This document shows positions 52,934-64,000 of a DNA stretch of 64,000 nucleotides, piece after piece (within the stretch, counting starts at the first letter, position 1; every line of letters starts with the position of its first letter). The translations under genes were made by a program, and so were the position numbers. Origin of the DNA: Zymoseptoria tritici IPO323 (Eukaryota; Ascomycota; Dothideomycetes; Mycosphaerellales; Mycosphaerellaceae); contig NC_018217.1 in assembly GCF_000219625.1 (NCBI RefSeq), positions 2,976,001 to 3,040,000 on the forward strand. The letters run 5' to 3'. The notes below the pieces were generated by a model, which was not told where the DNA came from, did no database searches, and was given only the letters and a program-made list of their open reading frames with translations.

Positions 52934-55618
52934 GGACGAGGCGCGGTTCTAGAGGAAGATGTGAATCGAATTTGTCAATGGAGTGGAAAGAGAGGGTAAG
53001 GTTTTGAGTCGTCCACGGTAGGTTACTGAGGCCTTATATGTGTATGCGCCTTCATGCCGTGCATGACCCTCGTTCCCTGTTCGCGAGACGACGTTGGTGG
53101 ACGACCCTGATTCAATGCCGGTGAGGCGTGAGCAATTCATGGTCAAGTCGGTCGTTGCAGACTTCATCTCGTCTGCCATGAGGAGCGCGTGGATGAGCTG
53201 AGACTGGTCTCCATCGCTGTCGCTCTTGACTTCTGGCCAGGCTGGGACGGAAATCGTAGATTGTGTGGGATAATCGCATCGCCAGATACATTCATACCAG
53301 CAGGGAAAAAGAGAAGTGAGGCTGTTCGACCTCTCATACGGCTTGACTGAGACCGTCAAAGGCCAGTATTGTGATCGATCAGAGGTCTGGACAGGCCACG
53401 ACGACGACGAGAATCACAGGTCGAGGTCCTACTCGTTGCTCCGAATGGACAGCACCCGAATCAGCAATACTTAACTGGTGGCTGCTCCGTACGATGAGCA
53501 AGCAAGCACATTTCTCCTCCGCAGGTCCTCACGGTCTCACAGTCCTGCAGCTTGCGGACCATGTCCGTACAGACGGAACACATGCGCCTGCGTCCGTCTG
53601 CTCGTCCCATCCGGAGCGCTAGCCGTAGAGGTAGGCATGCATGTATCCAATGCGTCCACTCATCGGCTGTCCGCGGTCTAAATGACTGCACACCTATTAT
53701 GCGGACGACATGTAGCTTGCACTTGCTTGCATAGCTCTCGCACGTAGCCTGCATACAGAGCTCCCCTAGTCTAGATCCCCGGACCGCTGGCCGCGCGATC
53801 AAGGTCTCGGGGAGGGGTGTTCGTCTCGAGGTCTAGTAATAGGCGAATGCTATCCGACTTCATCTCAACTTGTACCGCGTGATGAGCTGACATCTCGTAG
53901 ACCGCTTTGTCGTTCCCGATAGTTCGTCGGGGAAGGGCGGCTTTGAAACGAGTGGCTAGACGCGAGCGGAGATGCTCGCTCCACTAAGAAGAAGTGAATT
54001 CTCGTGCACTGACGAGGTGAGGCCGGAATTGGTCGTCGCCCAGCACAGCACCATCTAGCAAGACTCGTAAAAGTCGTTCTGGCCACGCGGGCGACAAGAT
54101 GATGTCGCGGTCGGCTCCTTCCCACAAGACTCCACCCTCCATCTGCCGAGACGCCTCGTTCTCCACCCCTCTGTCACACTTGAATGAGGCGCTTCCATCG
54201 GGCCTTTTGTTGTTCTATAGGCGAACGCCCCACGCCCGTGAGGCGGGGTCTCCTTCACGTCACTTCACACGTGTTGGTGATGAGAACCTTTTCCTTTCGA
54301 GGTTGTTAGGTGATGTTCATCGCCATCGAGATCCGCCAACCATGCACCTCTATCCGCAATCGTCTCACGCACTGGGAAGAACATGGAAAACACCTCCAGT
54401 CTTCGACCCAATCCATCATAAAAAGGCCTGGCCTGGACTGGACTGGACTCCCACTCCCCATCCATCCTAGCGTGATCTCCCACGCCACCAAAAAGCTTCC
54501 CATTGCAAGGCCGGATTCCTTCCTTTTGCGGTATAGTCGAAACGACAAAGCCATAAACTTTAGTGCTCGGACGAACCAGACTTCCGGAACAACATCTTTG
54601 AGCACGCTACAACTTGTTGTTTTGGATGGCGGTGTTTTTGCTTTTTAAGCCGTATCAACTTCCATCATCGTCAAAAGTCGTTCCCAGCAGCGATGATGAA
54701 GAAAGAAGAAGAAGAACAAGCGGAGGGAAGCGCAATGTAGTTTTCGTTTGTCATATGGGGACAACTGATCAATGAGAGACCGCATTGGGTCGACACCACC
54801 ACTCTGAAGCATTGCATTGCAGCGGAAACGGATTGCTTCCTCCGGCTAAACAGCTCATCCCTGAAACCGTCCAACGGTCGAAGCTGGAAGCTTTGATTGG
54901 GAAACTCTAATAGAACAAAGGTCGTATCCACTTTTCCTCGACCCGAGGGATGGATCAACCAGATTGATTGACATGTGAGATCATTGTTCGATGAAACCTG
55001 ACACACTTTGACAGGTGGATCGTACCTCCACATCAACGGCCCCAACGACGACATCCATATGGGGCTGAAGACAAAATAATGCTCGCGTGAGAACATACCC
55101 AAAGTCATCAGTGCTTTCTCGTGTGATGACGATGATGGAAGCTGGAGTCAAGTAAAAGCGATCGCAATGTTCAGTCCGTTCTTATCATATACGTTCTCAT
55201 CCTCGCACCGTCTATCATATTACTACAACAAAAAGTCCTTCGAATCTCCAGCCAAGCAATAAACGCCGTGTGTATTCCCATTCCATTCTCAGTAGACTTC
55301 CATATCCATCCCTTTCCTCGATCTATTTGTGCATCTGCCGCGAGCGGGTATCACAAAGATCGCTGGTCGAAAAAAAAACAAAACGCTAAAAGCTGCAGTA
55401 GACGAGGTTGGTGTAAGAAGAAGCGAAGTCGCTAAAACGCAATAGCAAAGTGTAAGAGCAAAAAAGTGGTCGTCGAGGTAGAAGATCGTCCAGTCCCATT
55501 CGGTCGTGGTGGTGGTGGTGGCCGATGAGCTGGACTCATCGATGTCGAGATGTCGTGGTCGTGGTCGTGATATCGTCGAGGTGAGGATGCGTAGTATGAT
55601 GAAGTGTCGACAGCACTC
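52934..55618. other. Gene-poor intergenic region
   Basis: 2.7 kb with short unconvincing frames on both strands. The right end should contain the 3'UTR of the minus-strand FYVE gene. A GGT microsatellite lies near 55505-55520. Confidence 0.4.
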
Positions 55619-56509
55619 TCAGAACGTGCTCCAGACCATTCCACCCTCGCTCCTAGCCATACTGCCAATCCGAAAGCCATCGCTCTTCTTCGCCGCGCTG
55701 GGAATGGGCATCGCGGTCCCTTGCGAACTATTCGAGCTCTCGGCAATACTCCCCGCACGGGAATGATGCAGTCTCCTCACGACCTTCCAGCCATCCCAAC
55801 AACTCTTACACGCCTTGCTCGCGGTCCCATTCGGATGATATCGTGCGTTCTGATCCAGCGGAACGGTATGCTTGATATGCTGATCGCAGACCAAATTCCC
55901 GCACCGTCGACAATGATGCCGTCGGAAGAAGAATGTGAATTGTTGAGCGCAGATGTAACATGCCACGGCTGAAGCGTCAGGTTTCCAGTGAGCGGTTGTG
56001 GGTGCGCCGGTGACTTCTCCTAGCTCTTCTGAGAGGGCGTCGGACTCGGCGCGGGTGAGGCCTCGACGGAGGGAAGCGTCTTCGCGAAAGGAGGCGAGGC
56101 TGCTGCCGGAGGTGAAGGGGGAGGTGGGAAGGTCGAGGGTGGAGGCGGAGTCGGTGCGAATGCTGTCGAAGGAAGAGTCGGTGCTGGCGGGTGGTGTGTC
56201 GGGCGCACGTGGGCGAGTGGGAATGTCGGTGGGTCGGCCGAGTTTGTTCTCTGGACGAAGAGCGGCGGGGACGTAGAGTGGTTGGCGAGGCTGCCGTAGT
56301 TGACGGGCGGTGTTGTTGTGGTGGTTGCTGTGGCCGGAGTGGAAGGAAGTTGGAGAGATGTTGGTTGGTGACGGGTCTTGCGATTGACTTTGTCGTGGAT
56401 CGTAGTGGTTCTTGGAGTAGAGCGTATCGGGCGGTGAGGGCCCTGCGTGAGGATTCATGTAGTAGTTGGAGGTATTCGCGGCGGGTGCAGCGATTGTGGT
56501 GGTCGCCAT
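55619..56509 (-). CDS. FYVE zinc-finger protein
   Basis: Single exon, 296 residues. Residues 1-165 are Ser/Pro/Thr-rich and disordered. The FYVE domain spans about 175-240: WKPD basic-Asp motif, C184-x2-C187, the RRHHCRRCG signature (C200, C203) that binds phosphatidylinositol 3-phosphate, C208, and C234-x2-C237. The usual sixth zinc ligand is His 211 (VCDQHI) rather than Cys, a tolerated substitution. It should bind PI3P on endosomes or vacuole. No other domain is present, so it is a small adaptor-type protein. The C-terminus is Ser/Gly-rich with SDGFRIGSMARSEGG. Confidence 0.92.
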   Translation of the reverse strand: MATTTIAAPAANTSNYYMNPHAGPSPPDTLYSKNHYDPRQSQSQDPSPTNISPTSFHSGHSNHHNNTARQLRQPRQPLYVPAALRPENKLGRPTDIPTRPRAPDTPPASTDSSFDSIRTDSASTLDLPTSPFTSGSSLASFREDASLRRGLTRAESDALSEELGEVTGAPTTAHWKPDASAVACYICAQQFTFFFRRHHCRRCGNLVCDQHIKHTVPLDQNARYHPNGTASKACKSCWDGWKVVRRLHHSRAGSIAESSNSSQGTAMPIPSAAKKSDGFRIGSMARSEGGMVWSTF

Positions 56510-58409
56510 TTTATTGGGTATAGACGGCGAGCGACGGTAGTGAATGGTGGGCGAAGATCATCTGATTGAGATGTTGAGAGGGTTGAGGTCGCAGTGCAGT
56601 GCAGTGAAGATTGCGGTCGTCACGACTTGACAATCTTTTGGACAAAGACGAATGGTGAGAAGGGACAATGGCAAGCGACGGCGCAATACTTTCAATGCCT
56701 CGAGGCTGCAGTCCCGGAGGTCCGTTTCGTAGCGGTCAGTCGGATTGATCGAATGATCGAATGGGATGGATCGTTTGGCGCAAGGAACGAGATCCCGCAG
56801 CGATCTTGGGGGGATGAATGCCGGGGAATCGATTGGCAGAGGGTTGGAGGAAAGATAGCGGAGGTCGGCAGGTCTGTCTCACAAGTGTGCGGAAGCGCCT
56901 TATCGGTCGGCAGTCTGAAGCACTGTGCAGAGTGAGGTCCTTCTTCCTTGACGCAGGGGGAGAGAATAAGGTAGTGGTTATCTCTTGCGACGGGGAGTTG
57001 GGGTTGAAACGTGGGAGGGATGGGGGTGGATGGGAGAAAGTGACCTGTATACAGCAAGATCAGACCAGGAAGATGGGATGGGTGGTATCGGGTAGGTGTA
57101 TCCCAACCCAAGTATCGACGAAGGGAGGGCAGGTCCGCTGGTAGAACTCTCGTCTCGCCAACTTTTGCCGAGAGTTCGACTGGCGGCCGAATGAGCTGCC
57201 GCCACTGGCCACTCACAGACTCAATCTCACACTTGATCCCACCCATCCCAGCAGAATCCCATCCGCGCTTGTCGAATGTAGGCAAAGCGTCGCGTGTTCT
57301 CTTGGGAAGTACAGTGCCTTAGTCTCTTCTGCTTCTTCTTCGCGCCTGCCCCATTTGTACATTCTATGCGGTGAAGCAGAACGAAGACAAGAGACACGAC
57401 ACTCTTCATGAATCATACCGCATCACTGCTAGCTACCCAACTCCCCGGAAAGGACGTCCGTCACATTGGGTTTCATCGGCGCACACCAAACTCCATCTCG
57501 ATAGTCTTCAACGATCTGGCTGGTTGTCAATGATTGCATACGATACGATGAGAAGCAGTGCCGTCGATGAATAGCACGAAGCCGACCAGGATGAACCCTG
57601 GAGATGCAGATATCATACGCATACGCCGCTGATTCGCGGGCTGTCATCATCGGAACGTCGCTGATTGGTCGACAGTCATCAAAGATAAGAACGGAAAGCT
57701 TGGGTCTTCTCCTCCGGCACATCCCCGAGTCTTCCACCTCCGGCACAAGACGGGACGGCCGATGCGCCCGTTTGACTCTCGTATTACCACCGCCGCCCCG
57801 CCCCCGTCGCTTTGCATCAGCACATGGGTGAGAGGTCTCTATCACGATTGCGGGGTCTTTCGATGCCATGCCATCTCGATTGTCTCGCGTCCATGAATGG
57901 ACTACCACTCCTTCCCTCTTCGTATGCACATCTCCCTCGACGTCTGCTCTTCTGGCGACTCCCCAGTCCACGAGTGCTTTATGAAATGAGGTCGGCAGTA
58001 TCCGCTGCTGGTGAACGAGGAGGAGTCTCTGTACGAGGGCTCGCACATGGGGGAGGCGAGACTCAGGGTCCACAGAGAGAACACCTCGGCCTTTTCTCCA
58101 GTCCAGCCAGACAAAGCTAAGTACAGTCGACGACGAGTATACTCTCCTTCACATCTCAGTCGAGTCCATATCTCCTTTCTGCTTTAAAATCAACTCAACG
58201 AAACACCTGCTTGCGTGGTCTGCAGCTATATTCCGACTCCGCCGAACAAAATCGCAATCGCCGCCGCCACCTGTGGCACATCAATTCACAGCGCCGAGCT
58301 GAGCCCGAATACTACGTAAAGCTTGGGCCGAGCATCACGCCGTACGTCTTCATCAAAGGGGACAGTCTAGCACCGGAACCTCCGGTTCGACGGCAGACAA
58401 CATCACACC
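56510..58409. other. Divergent intergenic region
   Basis: 1.9 kb between the FYVE gene (-) and the fatty alcohol oxidase (+). A 214-codon minus-strand frame (57429..58073) has no ATG start at its end and no domain; nothing else supported. Confidence 0.4.
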
Positions 58410-60879
58410 ATGTCCATCCAATCCGTGGCGGTCGAGCAGACCAAGACGCCTCTTCCTCCAGCTCCCGAGGGTGTTCTGAACACTGCACAATGGAGCATCT
58501 TCTCCGCCATCGCCACTACAATCGTTCCGTCCATCGCTCAGTCCGCCCAGGGCAACAGACTGCTGCAACTGCCGGTGCGTAAGGAGCTCTACAACCCGGC
58601 CGTTAGCCGCATTGCGAATCTGTGCCCGGAGAACGATGCTGGACTCATCACGGCATATCTTGGTGAGAGCGCCACAACCTCTCCACAGTTCCAGGAGCAT
58701 GTCTTTCGGTTGATCAACAATCACATGAGCGAAACTGATCGAAATGGATTACTCTTCATCTTGAACGCTCTCAAGTAAGTTGTCCTTCCACCCACTCCCG
58801 CATGCAACAATCCACATGACCCTTAACAACGTGGTCGGATTGCATTAAACTACAAGTGGAATCCACCCCGAACCAAAACCGAACTCTATCCACCCAAGCT
58901 CCTCCCAACACAAAGGCGAGACCCATCTTTGCTGACGAAAATACCTCAACTATAGCACACGAGCCGGCTCTCTCCTCTTGACCGGCCACGCGACGACAAT
59001 TGATTGCTTGCCGATTCGAGACCGCGAACAGATCATCCTCGGATGGGCCCGCTCTCGTATTCCGCTATTGCGCGGACTCCACCGGTCGTTGACTTCCCTA
59101 TCCCGAGCATACTGGATGAGAACGTCGTCGACACTTCCACGCCTACTTGCTCACCCCAACACTCCCATCGATGCCGCTCTGCCGAATGCCGGGTTTGAGT
59201 TCCGCTTCATCCAGATCCCACCCTCCGCTCCTGAGGATGTCGAAGTCATCGAGACGGATGTGGTGATAGTAGGTTCAGGATGTGGTGGTGCTGTTGTCGC
59301 AAAGATTTTGGCTGAGGCCGGCCTCAGGGTCATCGTGGTGGAGAAATCCTACTACTGGTCGCCAGAGTACCTCCCCATGACTGAAGCAGATGCGCCATAT
59401 CTCCTCTTCGGCAACGGCGGTGGACACATTTCCAACGATTCAACCATGACCGTCGTGCCCGGTCAAACCTGGGGAGGCGGCGGTGTAGTCAACTGGAGTG
59501 CCTCCCTCCAACCACAAGGTTTCGTCCGCAGGGAGTGGTCCGAGAAATTCGGCCTCAAGCACTTCACCACCTCCGCCTTCCAAGCCGACCTCGACGCCGT
59601 CTGCGAGCGCATGGGCGTCGGCCTGACCAACGTCAAACACAACAAAGCCAACACAGTCCTGATGGAAGGCGCCCGCAAACTGGGCTGGTCCGCGAAACCC
59701 GTCCCTCAAAACACCGGCGGCGAACTCCACCCAGACGGCTACTGCACACGAGGCTGTCGCTCCTGCGGCAAAAAGGGCCCCACCGTGACCTTCCTCCCCG
59801 ACGCCGCCAAGTGCGGCGCCCGCTTCATCGAAGGCTTCGACGTGCAAGAAATCCTCTTCGGCGCCACCAACCCCGACGGCACAAAGCAGACAACCGGCAT
59901 AAAAGGAATCTGGACCTCCCGTGACGGCCACGGCGGCGTCGCCGGTCCAGACGTCACCCGTCGCCAACTCATCATCAACGCCCGCCGCACCATCATCTCC
60001 GGCGGCAGCGTCTACACTCCCATCCTGCTCTCCCGCTCCGGTCTCAAAAACCGGCACATCGGCCGCCACCTCCGCCTCCACCCGGTCGCGATGCTCGGCG
60101 CCGTCTGGGACGAGGACGTCCGTCCCTGGGAAGGCGCCATCCTCACTTCCGTATGCAACGAATTCGAAAACCTCGACGGAGAAGGCTACGGCGCGAAACT
60201 CGAAGCCACGACGATGATGCCCTCTTCTTTCCTCCCCTTATTCCCCTGGACGGGAGGTCTCCAATTCAAAGAATTCACCGCCAAAATGCGTCGCATGACG
60301 GGCTACATCGCCCTCGCTCGCGATCGCTATGGAGGCCGCGTCTTCCCGGATCCGAAGGAACCCGGCCGAGCGATCATCCAGTACCATCCGAGCAAGTACG
60401 ACAAACAACATATCCTCGCCGGTCTGGTCGGATTAGCGGAGATCATGTACGTCGAAGGCGCGCGCGAAATCTTCGCCACGATTCCTGGGTTGGAACCTTT
60501 TGTCCGCCCGTCTTCCGACGCAGCTGCCAATATCTCGGTCCACTCCACCGCTTCCCCGTCCGTGTCCGACGAAGCATTCCAATCCTGGTTGCACAAGTTG
60601 AAGACGATCGGTTTTCCGTACCCAGACACGGGTTTCATCTCCGCGCATCAGATGGGTTCTTGCCGCATGGGTAGCTCGAAGCATAACTCGGTGGTGGATG
60701 GCAAGGGCAAGGTGTGGGGTGCTGAGGGGTTGTATGTCGCGGATGCGAGTGTGTTTCCAAGTGCGAGTGGTGTGAACCCGATGATTACGGTTATGGGGAT
60801 TGCGAGGGGGATTGCAAGGGGGATTGTGGAGGAGGAGGGGTTGGTGTTGGGTGGTGGAGAGGGGAGGGCGAGGTTGTAG
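58410..60879 (+). CDS. Long-chain fatty alcohol oxidase (GMC-type FAD oxidase)
   Basis: Two exons, 58410..58774 and 58956..60879, give 762 residues; the 181-nt intron (GTAAGT, acceptor CTATAG) is phase 2 and rejoins LNALN-TRAGSLLLTG. The FAD-binding motif VVIVGSGCGGAVVAK lies around residues 225-240, with VVEKSYYW after it; TWGGGGVVNWSASL, GCRSCGKKG and the C-terminal HQMGSCRMG and GVNPMITVMGIARGIA match fatty alcohol oxidases. The N-terminal 120 residues (SIFSAIATTIVPSI) are the family's usual leader. The enzyme oxidises long-chain alcohols to aldehydes with H2O2 release, normally in peroxisomes/endomembranes. It is tied to fatty-alcohol/alkane use. Confidence 0.93.
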
Positions 60880-61903
60880 ATGTGATGATGGCATCATGGA
60901 GTAAGTTTATTGGGATCTGAGTTTGTACATATCGGCGGCAACTTCGAATTTGAAAGAGCAAAACAATGTTACCCTCCGAACAGCTGTCCTCTCCAATTCC
61001 ACCAGACAAGATCCTCCTTGTCCAACTGCTCAACGCTACACACAGCAGATCTACACTGCCACCTCACTCAACACCTCAACCCCAAGCACCCATCGCGATC
61101 CCGCAGCGAGGACCCAACAATCCTTGTGGCATATACCTCACCTCGCAGTGTTGAGACACCCAGCCAACTTGCCCAAAGCGTGCTTTCATCCACACCACTC
61201 TCACCTCCATCTGAATCATGCCGCCCCCAAGGCAACACGATACTGCCGATAGTGGTAGGCGGTGAGGTGAGTGAGCTTGCTACGACGCCCGGTGGTAGCA
61301 AGCGGTGGGTTGGCCAGGATACGATGCTGGTAGGATGGTAAGCGGTGTGTTGTCGACAAGCATTTCCACAAATCGCAAATCGCGCTGTTTGCCAAAGTCG
61401 TTGAGTAATCGATGCCTGGACGAGACACGACGACACTGCAAAGGGAACGTGCAACTGAGTTCTAAGATAGGTTTCGCGTGGAATCGCGGGATCGGCGCTG
61501 TCTCAGATTGTGAGTTGAGTCTCTTCACGTGAAAAAATACCACCCGACCTCACGCCGCGGCGGCCGTAAGACGAGGTTACATTGCGGCAAGGGGATGACT
61601 CGGTGGATGCGATGTGCAGCAGCATGTGCGGATTTTTATCGTAGGAGAGAAAACATGTGCGACTGCGGGACGAGTGAGCGAGATTTATATTACAAGGGCG
61701 GCTTCGCACGACTTGCCTTTTTTTTTTTTTTTTTTTTTTTTTCTTGAGGAACTCGATGAGAGTGAGACGACGTACTCAGATTCCCGGAACGCAGCAGCAC
61801 CTCAGCGAACGGAATACTCGACACGTCCTTGTCAAGGAGGAACAGAATTCGACTTCCTCAGCCAAACCCTTCCTCCCGTCAGAAGAGCTGCCCCAACTCA
61901 ACA
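60880..61903. other. Intergenic region with a poly-T tract
   Basis: 3' region of the fatty alcohol oxidase and upstream of the short two-exon candidate. A 25-base T run lies at 61718..61742. No gene seen. Confidence 0.4.
61718..61742. repeat. Homopolymer T25
   Basis: Uninterrupted run of 25 T after ACTTGCC. It may be a promoter dT element for the gene starting at 61904, or a retroposon-type A-tail read on the other strand. Confidence 0.95.
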
Positions 61904-62222
61904 ATGCGTCCAATGCGTACGTCCTCATCCCTCACACACTTACCTCCCAAACCACAACCGCTAACCCACCCTCCCAGCTTCCCTTAACCTCCACCACACC
62001 TACATCCCCCTCCTCACTCGACCAGCCTCATACACCTCCATCGACTCGATCCTCCTTTCGCGACTATCGCTCGAGTCGAGCGACTCTGCGCAATTCATCG
62101 GATTTTCGTCAAGACCGTCGCCGCGGGGGTCTCGACGGGAACGTTTGGGAGCGTGGTATCGACGGGAGAGAGCGGAGCAGAAGGCGATTTTTAAGGGGTT
62201 GGAGAGGTTCCATGTTTTTTGA
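61904..62222 (+). CDS. Short two-exon candidate protein, unknown
   Basis: Exons 61904..61916 and 61978..62222 give 85 residues. The 61-nt intron has donor GTACGT, branch CGCTAACC and acceptor TCCCAG, and is phase 1. The product begins MRPMPSLNLHHTY and ends with a basic/amphipathic stretch RRERLGAWYRRERAEQKAIF. No family recognised and no membrane segment. It is supported only by a clean intron and coding-like codon use at the end; an alternative reading frame (61744..62235) lacks such a junction. Confidence 0.35.
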
Positions 62223-62905
62223 AGGATTTGGATGAGTGCTTCGCGGGATAGGGCGTTCTGGTGAGGGATGGAGTTTGGTTTGGTTTTTTGGGAAGGTGAC
62301 GGGATGGAGTTGGGAAATTTGAAAGCGGGATTTTTTTGTTAGTAGAGAGAATAGGGTTCTCGTACCCATCCGTTCGTCGTGTTGTAGGAGGTAGCGACGC
62401 TATTTCTTATGTTGAAGCCTGGCGGTGGTGGTATCTGGACATCAGATTGAGTCGTGGCTGTTGGTAGATTGATGCTGGTTGGTTGATGGAGAGGAAGGAC
62501 AAGACTCACAAGAGGGACCTTGGGTTCGGATTTTGGCGACAGGTACGAGGTCTGCTTACCTCATCGCACTTCGGCCCGCAGCTTGTACACATTGACTTAC
62601 ACTTCTTCTTCGCTTTGTATCAACATCGATCTGCTCGCAATCATGCATAGAGTCTTGACTGCACATTACAAGCCCGCCTCTCTCCAGAACATGCCGGTTA
62701 AGTCTACCGCACCTCTTCAGGATAAGTCTTTCACTCTTTTACACCTCAACCGGATTCGCTGTCGATCCAGACAGATCAAGTCACCTGTTCGCACTGCTTT
62801 TCCCCACTCACTGCATATCAATAGCGATGTCAGGCCGATGTCATCGGAGCTGTACCGTGGTAATGGGCACCTATCATAAGCATCGTACCTGAACGTCCCA
62901 AAAAT
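62223..62905. other. Intergenic region
   Basis: Between the two-exon candidate and the F-box-like gene; no feature recognised. Confidence 0.35.
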
Positions 62906-63772
62906 ATGGCATGGTCTTCTCACGAATATGGCATTGCCAGAATACATCTTGCTCACAATGCCTCTCCAAATGCCCTCTCGCCAGCCATGGAGAACTCACC
63001 CTTCCGAAAGCTGCCACGGGAGCTGCGACGGAAGATTTACAGATACGCCCTCACCAAACCTTACCCAATCGAACTCCTAGCCGTCAGCACCACCACCAGA
63101 CATAGCAGACTCCCCCGACTCCTTCCAGCTCCGATCTCATACATGCGCCACGCCAACATCCTCGCCCTGACGATCGTCTGCCGCGACCTCTACGAGGAAA
63201 CCATCCCCGTCTTCCTCCAAGAAAACACCTTCCGCATCATCACCCAACTCGACGTCCCATCATGGGGCCTCACTCTGCACGCCTTCAACCTCGAAACCGC
63301 GCGCGCCCTACTTCTCTGCAACGCAAAACTCGGTCTCTGGCTCCTCGGCCTGGATGAGAACCTGCCCCACCTCCGCAACTTCCAAGTCGAACTCTGGCCC
63401 TCTCCAAACCTTCGCTTCGAGCGAATGGTCTCGACCTACCGCATGTGCGGGTTGATCTTCTCCATTGTGCAGAGGCAAAGTGGTGTGGATTTGGTGTTGA
63501 ACTTGCGTGTGCCGTGCTCCGATCCGCTGGGTATCGGGGGTTGGTTTGAGATGTCGTTCATGGGGAGTGATACGTCCGCCGCGAGGATCGGGCTCGAGGA
63601 GAGTGAGGCGCGCTTGAAGCTGCAGTTGGAGGAGAATCGTGCGGGTCTTACTTTCGCGCAGATGGAGTGGACTCATACCGCGCGAGAGGCTGATGTTCGT
63701 CGGATTCAGATGCTTTTGGACTTGATTGAGTTGCATCCGAGATGGTGGAGACGAGTTGTGCGATCTACTTGA
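62906..63772 (+). CDS. F-box/2EXR-like fungal protein
   Basis: Single exon, 288 residues from ATG 62906; a start at 62987 (MENSPFRKLPRELRRKIY) would remove 27 poorly conserved-looking residues and is also plausible. The FRKLPRELRRKIYRYAL block is the F-box-like/2EXR opening helix found in many expanded fungal families. It is followed by a leucine-rich, non-repetitive region (ANILALTIVCRDLYEETIPVF) and a charged C-terminal helix (EESEARLKLQLEENRAGL). Such proteins may serve as ubiquitin-ligase adaptors, but most are uncharacterised. No neighbour suggests a pathway. Confidence 0.75.
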   Translation: MAWSSHEYGIARIHLAHNASPNALSPAMENSPFRKLPRELRRKIYRYALTKPYPIELLAVSTTTRHSRLPRLLPAPISYMRHANILALTIVCRDLYEETIPVFLQENTFRIITQLDVPSWGLTLHAFNLETARALLLCNAKLGLWLLGLDENLPHLRNFQVELWPSPNLRFERMVSTYRMCGLIFSIVQRQSGVDLVLNLRVPCSDPLGIGGWFEMSFMGSDTSAARIGLEESEARLKLQLEENRAGLTFAQMEWTHTAREADVRRIQMLLDLIELHPRWWRRVVRST

Positions 63773-64000
63773 TCGTGAATGTGGAGGATCAATCAAACGA
63801 CTCTCTCTGGTGCGAAGATATCGAACATGCCTCTCGAACGCATCCCGTCACCCCAGAAGCCACACAGTACTCCAACGCCGAATGGGAGAAGATTACGGCA
63901 AGGGAGAGAGACGAGTTGGGAACGTCGTCCTAAATTACCAACACCAAGCGACGAAGGACTTCCGCAACATATGTCGAAGAATCACAGCCTCCCTTGAACC
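63773..64000. other. Window end, no gene recognised
   Basis: 3' region of the F-box-like gene; nothing seen. Confidence 0.35.

Noticed and set aside
57429..58073. 214-codon minus-strand frame
   Set aside because: Begins with GTG rather than ATG, and no domain is seen.

Overview
This window is nuclear DNA of a filamentous ascomycete (Pezizomycotina). The genes carry short spliceosomal introns (about 47-180 nt) with GT..CTRAY..AG signals, genes lie on both strands with individual promoters, and the content is typically fungal: a velvet regulator (VeA), an ACBP-type Atg37, a PTM1-like membrane protein, MFS exporters and a GPI-type wall protein. Gene style and VeA sequence suggest a Dothideomycete (Mycosphaerellales/Capnodiales-like), but that placement is inference. 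I rebuilt exon structures by reading splice sites and checking phase by hand; all coordinates follow from that.

Layout. 0-14 kb: a large disordered nuclear-type protein (-), a hydrophilic small protein (-), a Cys-motif protein (-), an SDR (+), a PTM1/GOST-like seven-TM protein (-), a DUF4112 protein (+) and a 65-residue secreted protein with a knottin-like six-cysteine pattern (-). 14-18.8 kb is gene-poor and leads into veA (+, 19.0-20.9 kb), which has a 5'UTR intron and a GC-AG coding intron.

22-33 kb: a tiny three-exon acidic gene (+), a seven-exon secreted BBE-type FAD oxidoreductase (-) divergent from a DHA2 MFS exporter (+), a GH5-like glycosidase (+) and a second MFS transporter (-).

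34-42 kb: ATG37-like gene (+), SDR (-), a homoserine-dehydrogenase-like/SAF oxidoreductase (-), and then a divergent pair sharing one 631-nt promoter: nitrilase (-) and haem aldoxime dehydratase (+). The last two make a complete aldoxime -> nitrile -> carboxylate route and are the most interesting metabolic unit here.

42-64 kb: a repeat-rich GPI-type wall protein (-), a long PPR protein (-), a histidine acid phosphatase (+), a small secreted-peptide candidate (-), a FYVE protein (-), a long-chain fatty alcohol oxidase (+), a short two-exon candidate (+) and an F-box/2EXR-like protein (+). No tRNA, rRNA, transposon or CRISPR array was recognised.
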